The translations under genes were made by a program, and so were the position numbers. Shown here piece by piece: positions 19,901 to 26,742 of a DNA stretch of 64,000 bases. Under the pieces are notes generated by a model. The model saw only the letters and a list, made by a program, of their open reading frames with translations, made no database searches and was not told where the DNA came from. The first letter of the stretch is position 1. Every line of letters begins with the position of its first letter. The DNA is from a bacterium (GTDB lineage Bacteria; Electryoneota; AABM5-125-24; Hatepunaeales; Hatepunaeaceae), in NCBI GenBank assembly GCA_021734165.1, contig JAIPJL010000005.1:1-64000 (forward strand). Direction: 5' to 3'.

Positions 19901-20308
19901 TCTGGAATATCTGGTTATCTAAGATCATTTCTTGATATCTGGAACCGCGAGCTTGAACCAAATGGAGAATTTCGCTGGAGAGTCCTTCTACCTTCAGAAA
20001 GGCAAACCTTATTGGCTATTATTTTTGAAACTGAAGATAGAAAAGATCCTTTACCTGATCCGATTGAAAGTAATGATGTTAAGTTAAATGAGATACTATC
20101 ACGATTGAATGATACTACAAGAGTCAAAATAAGTCGAAGAATTTATATTGATGGATTGGTAAGAACTGTATCCGAAAATGATATTATTATTATTAAAAGA
20201 AATGAACGCAGACTTTGGACAAGAACAGCAGCTCGTGAAGATGCTGAGGCAACACTCCTTCAAGCAATAAATAGACAGAATTTGGCGATTGCGAGGCAAA
20301 AGTCTTGA
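16982..20308 (+). CDS. Eco57I-like N6-adenine methyltransferase (candidate restriction-modification enzyme)
   Basis: 1108 aa from the ATG at 16982, preferred because a GGAGG box lies 8 bases upstream (an in-frame TTG at 16967 overlaps that box). N-terminal ~340 residues have no motif I can name; a helical bundle leads to the target-recognition/methylase core. The SAM site is 'DPACGSGIFL' (from about D374) after 'GSFYTPAALVEYVV'; the catalytic motif is 'NPPWGG' (from N505), specific for N6-adenine methylation. The C-terminal ~500 residues include 'WHYELRKSDILNLPI', resembling the specificity part of type IIG enzymes. No PD-(D/E)XK is evident inside this protein; the partner gene overlapping by 4 bp carries one. 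It may be the methylase of a two-gene restriction system or a phage-defence enzyme. Confidence 0.85.
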   Translation: MKATIDTADLLLQSAYKDLGFEDGVLLEATEKPTSSSESAWVDKGDWLTLAKTIDAEKIFFVENNPVIIFAKREETGSAVWREVFNLAWCMARPPILFLAQPGLLSVLDLTHSPASQHDDTTTREKRLLASVTRATDVQISLQKYHRYQIESGKIFEDENRFAFNDRADRALIRDLKLVREALVKKNLPIEHVHSLIGRSIFIRYLEDRGVITSDYYQKVADQNKSWTGLVNEAIKNANNTDNKKSIYVHTLSNKEFIYTLYKQLHIDFNGDMFPLDTNEENKVTEDHLRLLQSLLVGKIPQETSGQSQLFFFAYDFKIIPIELISSIYEEFYSLEKGKSSNQGSFYTPAALVEYVVSQTITEEILDKKPRILDPACGSGIFLVESFRRIVRHLVRKNEGQRLSADQLRNILKEQITGIEINPEAVRVAAFSLYLALLHYQRPSDILKSPKLPNLTYKSENKFASSNHHFDILLPFNAFELEKNISNPNVIKRFASGSFDIIVGNPPWGGSRGKDTQTVIEIKKATEWCEKINRSVGNCELSQAFIHLSNDFLREGGRIGLLVSTAVFFNRNDKSLEFRHQWLKETSLSQVVNFAAVRDVFFSKGREAKAIAPFASVVFDKIPPQRNKRFQYWSAKKTAFIGGTQSVLLSLPDLKTLRQESVLHDDELWKIYWWGGHHDEALIHALRLETSLQGQLNNGNKLDSVIGLGFSEASKDKPSEWLCNYSELPKSAFERYGTLKRDKFIDPPSDGVERDRNPEPPNRNPKRSKLPILYEGLRLLIRRGIQQKNRADGKLIARLESDSFCFRNFIYGVPINDDMQSNAKVLLGIIWSSLIRYYLWMTSGSWVGWHYELRKSDILNLPIRLPADRKVRQRIEEIVDKLRNLNQKNLLNQKDVIPENSLYVKQLETKLDETIFDLYELTFDERDLVNDMCSLGIDLFYHGRESDAVKPVIIDLDNINLGRINDLSIDREQSGISGYLRSFLDIWNRELEPNGEFRWRVLLPSERQTLLAIIFETEDRKDPLPDPIESNDVKLNEILSRLNDTTRVKISRRIYIDGLVRTVSENDIIIIKRNERRLWTRTAAREDAEATLLQAINRQNLAIARQKS

Positions 20309-20985
20309 GCCGTCCAAACCTGTACTATCTCGCAACTTGGGAAAATCATGTTGAGAGAGTACTTGAAATATTTAACGTTGCCTTGGTTCAGCTTGCAAGT
20401 GAATCTACACTACCGTTACCTGAAGACAATATTAATCGAAAATTGCTTTTTTATGCAAGAAAAGCAAATTATCAGCTTATTCGCTTAGGTAGAGGGACTT
20501 CCTCGAATATTATGTATGAAGCAAGTAATCAACCTGCTGAAACAGATAAAGAGCGAGCAAAACGTGAATCAAAACGTCCCGATTTTCAATGTGGGTTTGT
20601 TGATCATCTGCAGGAAAAAGATTTATTTTTTTTGATTGAATGTAAACGTCTCGGAAATCCCCCGTCTCCAACTTGGATATTGAATAGCAATTACATAAAT
20701 AATGGTGTACAGCGATTTATTAATCCAGAATGGGGTTATGGTGCTGGAGTTTCAACAAGTGCCATGATTGGATATATACAATCCATGACTCACGATGAAA
20801 TTTTTACTGAAGTCAATGCTTACGGAGTTGAGTCAGGTTTTCCGGAAATAACATATAATGAAAATAATTGGCAAGAAAACGGTGTGAGTAAATTAGAACA
20901 AACACTTAATCGTCGCATTGAACCAAGTCCTTTTTTGCTTCATCATCTTTGGGTTGATCTACGCATTGCGTATTTGCAGAGGTAA
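20305..20985 (+). CDS. PD-(D/E)XK nuclease-like partner of the methyltransferase
   Basis: 226 aa, starting with TTG that overlaps the methyltransferase stop (4 bp, translational coupling). It contains 'KRPDFQCGF' (P92-D93) followed 18 residues later by 'IECKRLG' (E112, K114), on predicted beta strands ('LFFLIECKR'), the pattern of a PD-(D/E)XK active site. I do not recognise the rest. With the upstream adenine methyltransferase this makes a two-gene unit of the restriction-modification layout. Likely the cutting component; sequence specificity is unknown. No further gene follows for 434 bp. Confidence 0.65.
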   Translation: MSRPNLYYLATWENHVERVLEIFNVALVQLASESTLPLPEDNINRKLLFYARKANYQLIRLGRGTSSNIMYEASNQPAETDKERAKRESKRPDFQCGFVDHLQEKDLFFLIECKRLGNPPSPTWILNSNYINNGVQRFINPEWGYGAGVSTSAMIGYIQSMTHDEIFTEVNAYGVESGFPEITYNENNWQENGVSKLEQTLNRRIEPSPFLLHHLWVDLRIAYLQR

Positions 20986-21419
20986 TGGATTATAATCCTG
21001 GCTGAGCTGACAGACTAACGCTTTGTTTAGCGCGCAGACTAACGCATCGCTTATTGGTGGGCACTCCCGGGCTGCAAAACTTTCAAGCAAACAGCCAGCG
21101 CTTCAATTGTGTGTGTTCAACCCTTTCAGGGTTGTCAGATAGACAGAATTTGAATCCGCTAGCTGACGCTGACGGCTATTTATAGCATTTCTTGAAAGTC
21201 TTGCATTATTTGAGTTCCTGGCAGATTTCAAGTGAAGCTTGCGAAACGTAATCTGCCAGGTTACGCTTCGCTTGAAACCTGGCAGTAACTCCCATGATTT
21301 TTACGCATTACTTTTGGGAAATGGTATATTAGCAGCTCAAGTATAAATTATATGAATAGTTTCAATTCTTAATATTCTTAATCGTCTGAAAATAAGGAAT
21401 TCGAATTCATAGTTCAATA
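20986..21419. other. 434-bp gene-free region between convergent genes
   Basis: Lies between the nuclease-like gene (+) and the PHP/glycosyltransferase gene (-). It holds an inverted repeat cctggcagatt/aatctgccagg (21217-21227 and 21250-21260) whose loop is partly repeated in inverse further on (cgcttcgcttgaaa, 21265-21278) and a third cctggcag arm at 21278-21285, plus 'aacgctttgtttagcgcg'-type short repeats near 21016. No T-rich terminator on either strand and no gene was recognised. Confidence 0.5.
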
Positions 21420-23789
21420 TCAAAGTTGCACAGTATCGTTTTCGCGCAATAACAGATTTCTGAAAACTACGTCCCAACCTGTATGTAGAATAGCTCTCAG
21501 GCGAGATTCATTCCTCATGCTTTGATATTTCAATGGATCTTCATCTATCATCTTGCCAAAATCGAGTACTTTTTTTACCCAAACTCTAAGATTCAGCGCT
21601 GGAAGCACATAACCCGTAACATCATTCTCTATTATATCCTGCGGTCCACCTTGATCACTTACAATAGCAGGTAATTCACAACATTGAGCTTCAAGAACAA
21701 CCATACCGAATGTGTCGGTAACACTGGGGAAAATCAGTACGTCTCCCTGTGAATAAATCAGCGGTAATTTGTCATACGAAACCATACCCAGAAATTGCAC
21801 CCTTGGATACTTGGAATGCATGCTCTTCATCTCAGCAAGATATGGACCATCACCGGCAATAATAAGATTAATATCTTCTCGCTCTTTTAATAATTCGCAA
21901 TAAACCTCTGATAAGAATTCCAGATTTTTATCCTTTGATACCCTGCCTACATAGAGCAGGTTTAAACCATGTTCCAGATTAAGACGCATACCATTTAGTT
22001 GTTCAGGTGACTGATAGTGAAACAGATCAGAATCGATCTGTCTTGGCAGGTCTCTCATCTTTGATGGCTCCAGACCCCTCTCCGAAAGTATTTTCTTATA
22101 TGATCTGGTGGGAACTCTGATTAAGTCCATCTGTTTGTAAAACCAGTTGACAAATCCTTCAACAAAGTTTGATAGGCTTTCATTTCCATCTATTTCATTA
22201 ATTTCTTTTGTGAAATCGGTATGATATATGCCGGTTGTCGGTATGTTTAACATTTTCGCTGCCATTAGTCCGAACAATCCGACTGGGCCGGGAGTGGAAA
22301 TAAAAACTTCCTCCGGTTCAAAATGGTGTAAATCACGTAGTGATTTTAGAATAGAAGGAATTTTAACAGTATAATCACTGTAATATGGCAGTTTAAAGTC
22401 GTAAACTGTCGGAAGATTGATAATATTTGGTGGTAATTCATCACTGAATTCCTTATCCAAAAGTGACGTAACAAGTCTTATATCGACGTTATGCGCAAAG
22501 AACTGCCATCCCAATTGTTTTAAAGTCACAGATACACCGTTCATATCATTCAACGTGTCCGTAAACCAAAGAATCCGTTTTGGTTTTTTGATCGGAAGCT
22601 CCATTCTTATCTTTTCAATAAGCTCACGATTATTGTTCATGTGCATTAGACTCGAAAAAAATGGTACTATAATGAAGAATCCCGGTAAAGCAGCGGAAAT
22701 GCTTCTGATAGCATTGACTATATCACCTTTTGAAAGATTCCCTTCGATAGACGAGATAAGGTCATGAAAAATTTCATCAACTATCTCAGCAATTTTGTCA
22801 TATAAAAGGTCTAAGTTCCTGATGATCGAAAAATCTTCTCTGCGTCTTATTTGTTCTGTCAGTTCAGCTATTTTGCTTTTATATCCCTTGGATGTGTTGG
22901 TTTTTGAATATATTCTACTAAGACGATCTAAAAGTGATATATGGTATTCTCCAAAAACAAGTTCACTGACATCTGACATGGGAAATGATTTAAGGATAGA
23001 ATCACTCTGATTCTGAGAATAATCATATGCAATCTTATAAATTGCAAATACCAGCGATTGAAAATCATTATGCCGTCCTTTAGCATATCCTCTGCGATTC
23101 CTGATATGCATCAGGAAATCATCCGGATCGTTGGCTGAAGCTAACGTGTAAGTCTCACCAATGTATATGCCGGCATGATCGTCTGAACCACCAGTAAATC
23201 CCTTAACCCATGAATTTGCTCTTTGAGGTTGAATTAGGTACTTGTCTTTAAGATCGTTGAACTTTTCTGCAGTCATGTATTTCAGGTATTGATACCAGGT
23301 TAAATTACTTGTAATAGTACGTCCACCATTAATCGATTCAAAAACATCAAAAAGCAGAATCAGTTTATGTAAGTGCTCAATAGTAAGTTTTCCATTTATA
23401 ATATATGTAGCATGAGCTACAGAATGAGCAAGATTCTCTTGAACCAGATAATCACGAAGTTCGTAAATATCTTTTCTAATGATTTGTATATCATCAAACT
23501 GTGAAGGATTTAATCCATAAATTAAAATGTGTACTTTGCATCCGTCCTCCGGAAAATAAGAAGTTGATTCTACACCTGTGAATGCATCGGGATATTTCTG
23601 TGCAAGCAGTGCGGATCCTTCAATATTATTATGATCAGTTATTGTAACAAAAGACATACCACGTTTTTTGGCTGTATCATAAATATATTCAGGCTCTGAA
23701 TATGATTCAGCAGCACCCAACTTTTGAAGAAACCATTCGGATGGTCTTTCTGAATATTTAGAATGTAAATGAAGATCTACTTTTGCCAT
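21420..23789 (-). CDS. PHP-domain / GT4 glycosyltransferase fusion protein
   Basis: 789 aa with two enzyme modules. Residues 1-245 form a PHP metallo-hydrolase: 'DLHLHS' (H7, H9), 'TDHNN' (D51, H53), 'GVEST' (E74), 'KVHIL' (H87) and 'GGSDDHAG' (D203, H205), so all metal ligands look present. Residues 250-400 are a helical linker with a short hydrophobic stretch (about 366-384). Residues 403-789 are a GT-B glycosyltransferase of the GT4 kind: 'LLYVGRVSKDKNLEFL', 'LIIAGDGPYLAEMK', 'FPSVTDTFGMVVLEAQ' (acidic-x7-Glu), 'SDQGGPQDII'. The role may be glycolipid or glycan synthesis with an attached phosphoesterase. It stands alone on the - strand. Confidence 0.88.
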   Translation of the reverse strand: MAKVDLHLHSKYSERPSEWFLQKLGAAESYSEPEYIYDTAKKRGMSFVTITDHNNIEGSALLAQKYPDAFTGVESTSYFPEDGCKVHILIYGLNPSQFDDIQIIRKDIYELRDYLVQENLAHSVAHATYIINGKLTIEHLHKLILLFDVFESINGGRTITSNLTWYQYLKYMTAEKFNDLKDKYLIQPQRANSWVKGFTGGSDDHAGIYIGETYTLASANDPDDFLMHIRNRRGYAKGRHNDFQSLVFAIYKIAYDYSQNQSDSILKSFPMSDVSELVFGEYHISLLDRLSRIYSKTNTSKGYKSKIAELTEQIRRREDFSIIRNLDLLYDKIAEIVDEIFHDLISSIEGNLSKGDIVNAIRSISAALPGFFIIVPFFSSLMHMNNNRELIEKIRMELPIKKPKRILWFTDTLNDMNGVSVTLKQLGWQFFAHNVDIRLVTSLLDKEFSDELPPNIINLPTVYDFKLPYYSDYTVKIPSILKSLRDLHHFEPEEVFISTPGPVGLFGLMAAKMLNIPTTGIYHTDFTKEINEIDGNESLSNFVEGFVNWFYKQMDLIRVPTRSYKKILSERGLEPSKMRDLPRQIDSDLFHYQSPEQLNGMRLNLEHGLNLLYVGRVSKDKNLEFLSEVYCELLKEREDINLIIAGDGPYLAEMKSMHSKYPRVQFLGMVSYDKLPLIYSQGDVLIFPSVTDTFGMVVLEAQCCELPAIVSDQGGPQDIIENDVTGYVLPALNLRVWVKKVLDFGKMIDEDPLKYQSMRNESRLRAILHTGWDVVFRNLLLRENDTVQL

Positions 23790-23826
23790 GTTTAAGACCG
23801 GTATAAAATTTCAAGATTAACTTTTA

Positions 23827-23860
23827 AAAAGAGACTGCACTGAAAAGTGCAGTCTCTTTT
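23827..23860 (-). terminator. Strong intrinsic terminator of the secreted-protein gene
   Basis: A perfect 15-bp stem (23827-23841 / 23846-23860) with a 4-base loop lies 23 bp past the stop of the - strand gene ending at 23884. Read on the - strand it runs into a T-rich tail. It ends the receptor/secreted-protein unit ahead of the PHP/glycosyltransferase gene. Confidence 0.85.
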
Positions 23861-23883
23861 ATCTAAAACAGTAGTTAAAATAC

Positions 23884-26709
23884 CTACTTGATTAGCGCTG
23901 CCTTTGTAATCATCACAGTATTACCCGCTTTCAACTGGAACAGGTAAATACCGGCAGGCTGGTTTTGTGCATCCCAACTAATGTGATGCTGTCCTGCTTT
24001 GAAATCACCCTGGTTAAGCTGCTCAACCAAACGTCCGTTCATGTCAAACACATTCAAAACGATCTCTGACTGCTCAGGAATATCGAAAGCAATGCTGACC
24101 GTCGGATTGAAAGGATTTGGATAAACTGAGCTGATGCGGTATTCGTTTGGAACGGGTGCATCCAGCTCAGGAGCGCTCATCTCATGGGTTCCTGGTCTTG
24201 TCCAACCGATAAGCCAGTTGTAATCAGGTCCGACAGCTCCGACAAAGTTAACTGCGTCGAAGAATTCATTGTCTGGAACTTCAGCAAAGCCATAAAGAGC
24301 CGGTGAATTGCCTGCTGGGCTGAAATTAGGCATATCATGCCTGATAGGATCGAATAAACGCGGATCCACAAATCGATTGTGCTGGTTCAGTTCAGTTATG
24401 AATTCGGAAGTTGTGAAAACATAATTATTTTCATCGTCTTCATCTGTTTCGCCAGTTTGAGCTGTTTCAACGTTGTGGTAGAAAATACTATTGTCAACTA
24501 CCAGGTTACCGTTCAGATGTCCGCCTGTCCAGGCGTTGTTGAAGGTAGCTTCATGGTCGATGTCGATGCCGCAATCGCCAAAGTTCATAACGATGGCGTT
24601 CTTGATCTCAGCGCCAGTACCTTCACGAAGCAGCATGCCTATATCACTCTCAGCGCCATCTCTGTCACCAACTATAGTTACGTTATAAACCTTCGGATTG
24701 GAACGCGGTGTAGCGTCGTTTTCTTCACCGTTGTTATCGCATTCAAATCCCTGGTCAGCATCGTCACCATATTGCTGCGCTACCCAGAACTGTCCCATAC
24801 CGTGCCAGCCGTCAGTCCAGTCGAATGAATCATCAGCAGCGCCTGTGATGTATATATGCTTTGCATTAACAGTACCACCAAAGAACTCGATACCGTCATC
24901 CTTGTTCATGTGAACCTGGATGTAGTCAATAATTGTGGCGTCACCAACACCCTGCAGAGCCAGACCGTTCAGTTCGTTATCGGGTGAAATTTCCCTGCCT
25001 GCGAATTCGATACGGCAATAGCGCATACAACCGCTGTCATCGTGAGGATTATTACCGCCATAAGGACCGGTGTCACCTTCACCCTCAGCTTCTGCTCCTG
25101 TATTCAGAGGAGCGCCTCCGTTGATAATGACGCCGCCCCAGTCTGCACGATCCTGTTCACCATCGATCTGGTCGGATGTAAACACTATCGGGAAATAAGG
25201 TGAACCGTTAGCATTGATCTTGGAACCACGCGCTATAACCAGCATACCGTCGGTAGCCTGCTCACCGTAAATAGTTGTTCCCGGTTCAATTGTCAGCGTT
25301 ATATGATGATTTGCGTCGCCGACAAATACGCCACCGCGTAAAAGATATTCATTATCTGCTGTGAGTGTCATATCTTCCTGAATTACACCCTCAAGTACTG
25401 CAAATCCCGGTTCAGTATTTTCCGGTTCACAGCTACGTGTCCAACCTTCCAGCCAATTGTTATCGGGACCGACTCCACCGACGAAATTGACCTGCTCGAA
25501 GAAATCATTGTCCGGAGGTTGAGTGTAGCCTTTTAATGCAGGAGCGCCGCCACGGGGTGTGAAATCAGGCTCGACCTTGTTGTAAGGATCTCTCAATTGA
25601 GGATCAAAACAACGATTGTGCATGTTGTACATTGTAAGGAACTCACCTGTCGTGAATGCATAGTTAGCTTCATCATCTTCATCGGTTTCACCTGTCTGGA
25701 ATGGTTCCTTGTTATCGTACACAATGGCGTGATTAACAACAAGGTTGCCATTCAGGGAATTGTTTGTCCAGGCATTGTTGAAAGTTGCCTCATGATCAAG
25801 GTCGATACCACAGTCACCAAATCCCATTATGATAGCGTTTTGAATCGTTGCGCCAGTACCTTCACGCAGCAACATACCGATATCGCTCTCAGAACCAAAG
25901 CGATCACCTACTAACGTGACATTATATATCTGAGGATTTGAACGCGGAGTAGCATCGTTCTCTTCAGCGTTGTTGTCAGCTTCGATACCTTGATCAGCAT
26001 CGTCACCATATTGTTGCGCAACCCAGAACTGACCCATTCCTTGCCAGCCGTCCGTCCAGTCAAATGAATCATCCGCTGCTCCCGTAATGTAGATGTATTT
26101 TGCATTAACTGTACCTCCAAAGAACTCGATACCGTCATCTTTGTTCATGTGAACTTGTAAGTACTCTATGACGGTGCCGTCGCCAACACCCTGCAGAGCC
26201 AATCCGTTGAGTTCATTGTCGGGTGAGATTTCTCTGCCGGCAAATTCGATACGGCAATAACGCATAGTACCGCTGTTGTCGTGCGGATCGTCACCGCCGT
26301 AAGTTCCTGTGTCACCCTCACCTTCGGCTTGTCCATTACCTCCGATATTCAAAGGCGCGAGTCCATTGATAATGACTCCGCCCCAGTCAGCTCGATCCTG
26401 TTCGCCTTCCTCCTGGTCAGAAGTAAAAACGATGGGAGCGTCCGCTGTACCTTCAGCCATGATCCTGGAATATTGAGCGATGACCAACATACCGTCGGTA
26501 GCTTGTTCACCGTAAACATGTGTTCCGGGTTCAATCGTCAGAATTGTCTCATTTTCACCATTACCGATAAAGACACCGCCTCGCAGCAGGTATTCGTTAT
26601 CAGGAGTAAGAGTCATATCATCTGTTATTGTACCCTGAAGTGTAATAAGCTCACATAATCCGGCATTTACCGAAATCAGGAGCATTAAAATTACTAAAAA
26701 TTGTTTCAC
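23884..26709 (-). CDS. Secreted tandem-duplicated beta-helix-like protein with T9SS sorting domain
   Basis: 941 aa. Signal peptide 1-19 ('LISVNAGLC'). Two near-identical ~400-residue units follow, about 22-425 and 437-838, each with 'DNEYLLRGGVF', 'LTIEPGT', 'DRADWGGVIING', 'CRIEFAGREISPDNELNGLALQGVG', 'HMNKDDGIEFFGGTVNAK' and 'GDCGIDLDHEATFNNAW'; equivalent residues are about 415 apart. The short-strand, Gly/Asn/Asp-rich pattern fits a right-handed parallel beta-helix; the many acidic residues suggest calcium. A linker leads to the C-terminal sorting domain (855-941, 'SVYPNPFNPTVSIAFDI' ... 'GIYLFQLKAG') of T9SS cargo. It lies 33 bp downstream of a TonB-dependent receptor gene, most likely in one operon, so it is probably a surface partner of that receptor. 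Substrate unknown. Confidence 0.85.
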   Translation of the reverse strand: MKQFLVILMLLISVNAGLCELITLQGTITDDMTLTPDNEYLLRGGVFIGNGENETILTIEPGTHVYGEQATDGMLVIAQYSRIMAEGTADAPIVFTSDQEEGEQDRADWGGVIINGLAPLNIGGNGQAEGEGDTGTYGGDDPHDNSGTMRYCRIEFAGREISPDNELNGLALQGVGDGTVIEYLQVHMNKDDGIEFFGGTVNAKYIYITGAADDSFDWTDGWQGMGQFWVAQQYGDDADQGIEADNNAEENDATPRSNPQIYNVTLVGDRFGSESDIGMLLREGTGATIQNAIIMGFGDCGIDLDHEATFNNAWTNNSLNGNLVVNHAIVYDNKEPFQTGETDEDDEANYAFTTGEFLTMYNMHNRCFDPQLRDPYNKVEPDFTPRGGAPALKGYTQPPDNDFFEQVNFVGGVGPDNNWLEGWTRSCEPENTEPGFAVLEGVIQEDMTLTADNEYLLRGGVFVGDANHHITLTIEPGTTIYGEQATDGMLVIARGSKINANGSPYFPIVFTSDQIDGEQDRADWGGVIINGGAPLNTGAEAEGEGDTGPYGGNNPHDDSGCMRYCRIEFAGREISPDNELNGLALQGVGDATIIDYIQVHMNKDDGIEFFGGTVNAKHIYITGAADDSFDWTDGWHGMGQFWVAQQYGDDADQGFECDNNGEENDATPRSNPKVYNVTIVGDRDGAESDIGMLLREGTGAEIKNAIVMNFGDCGIDIDHEATFNNAWTGGHLNGNLVVDNSIFYHNVETAQTGETDEDDENNYVFTTSEFITELNQHNRFVDPRLFDPIRHDMPNFSPAGNSPALYGFAEVPDNEFFDAVNFVGAVGPDYNWLIGWTRPGTHEMSAPELDAPVPNEYRISSVYPNPFNPTVSIAFDIPEQSEIVLNVFDMNGRLVEQLNQGDFKAGQHHISWDAQNQPAGIYLFQLKAGNTVMITKAALIK

Positions 26710-26742
26710 TGTATCCTCCTTAGTGGATAGTTTTTTTTTATG

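Noticed and set aside
24379-24828. 149-codon open frame on the + strand inside the secreted-protein gene
   Set aside because: It is antisense to a duplicated coding region whose protein makes full sense; a similar frame occurs in the second unit simply because the DNA is repeated.
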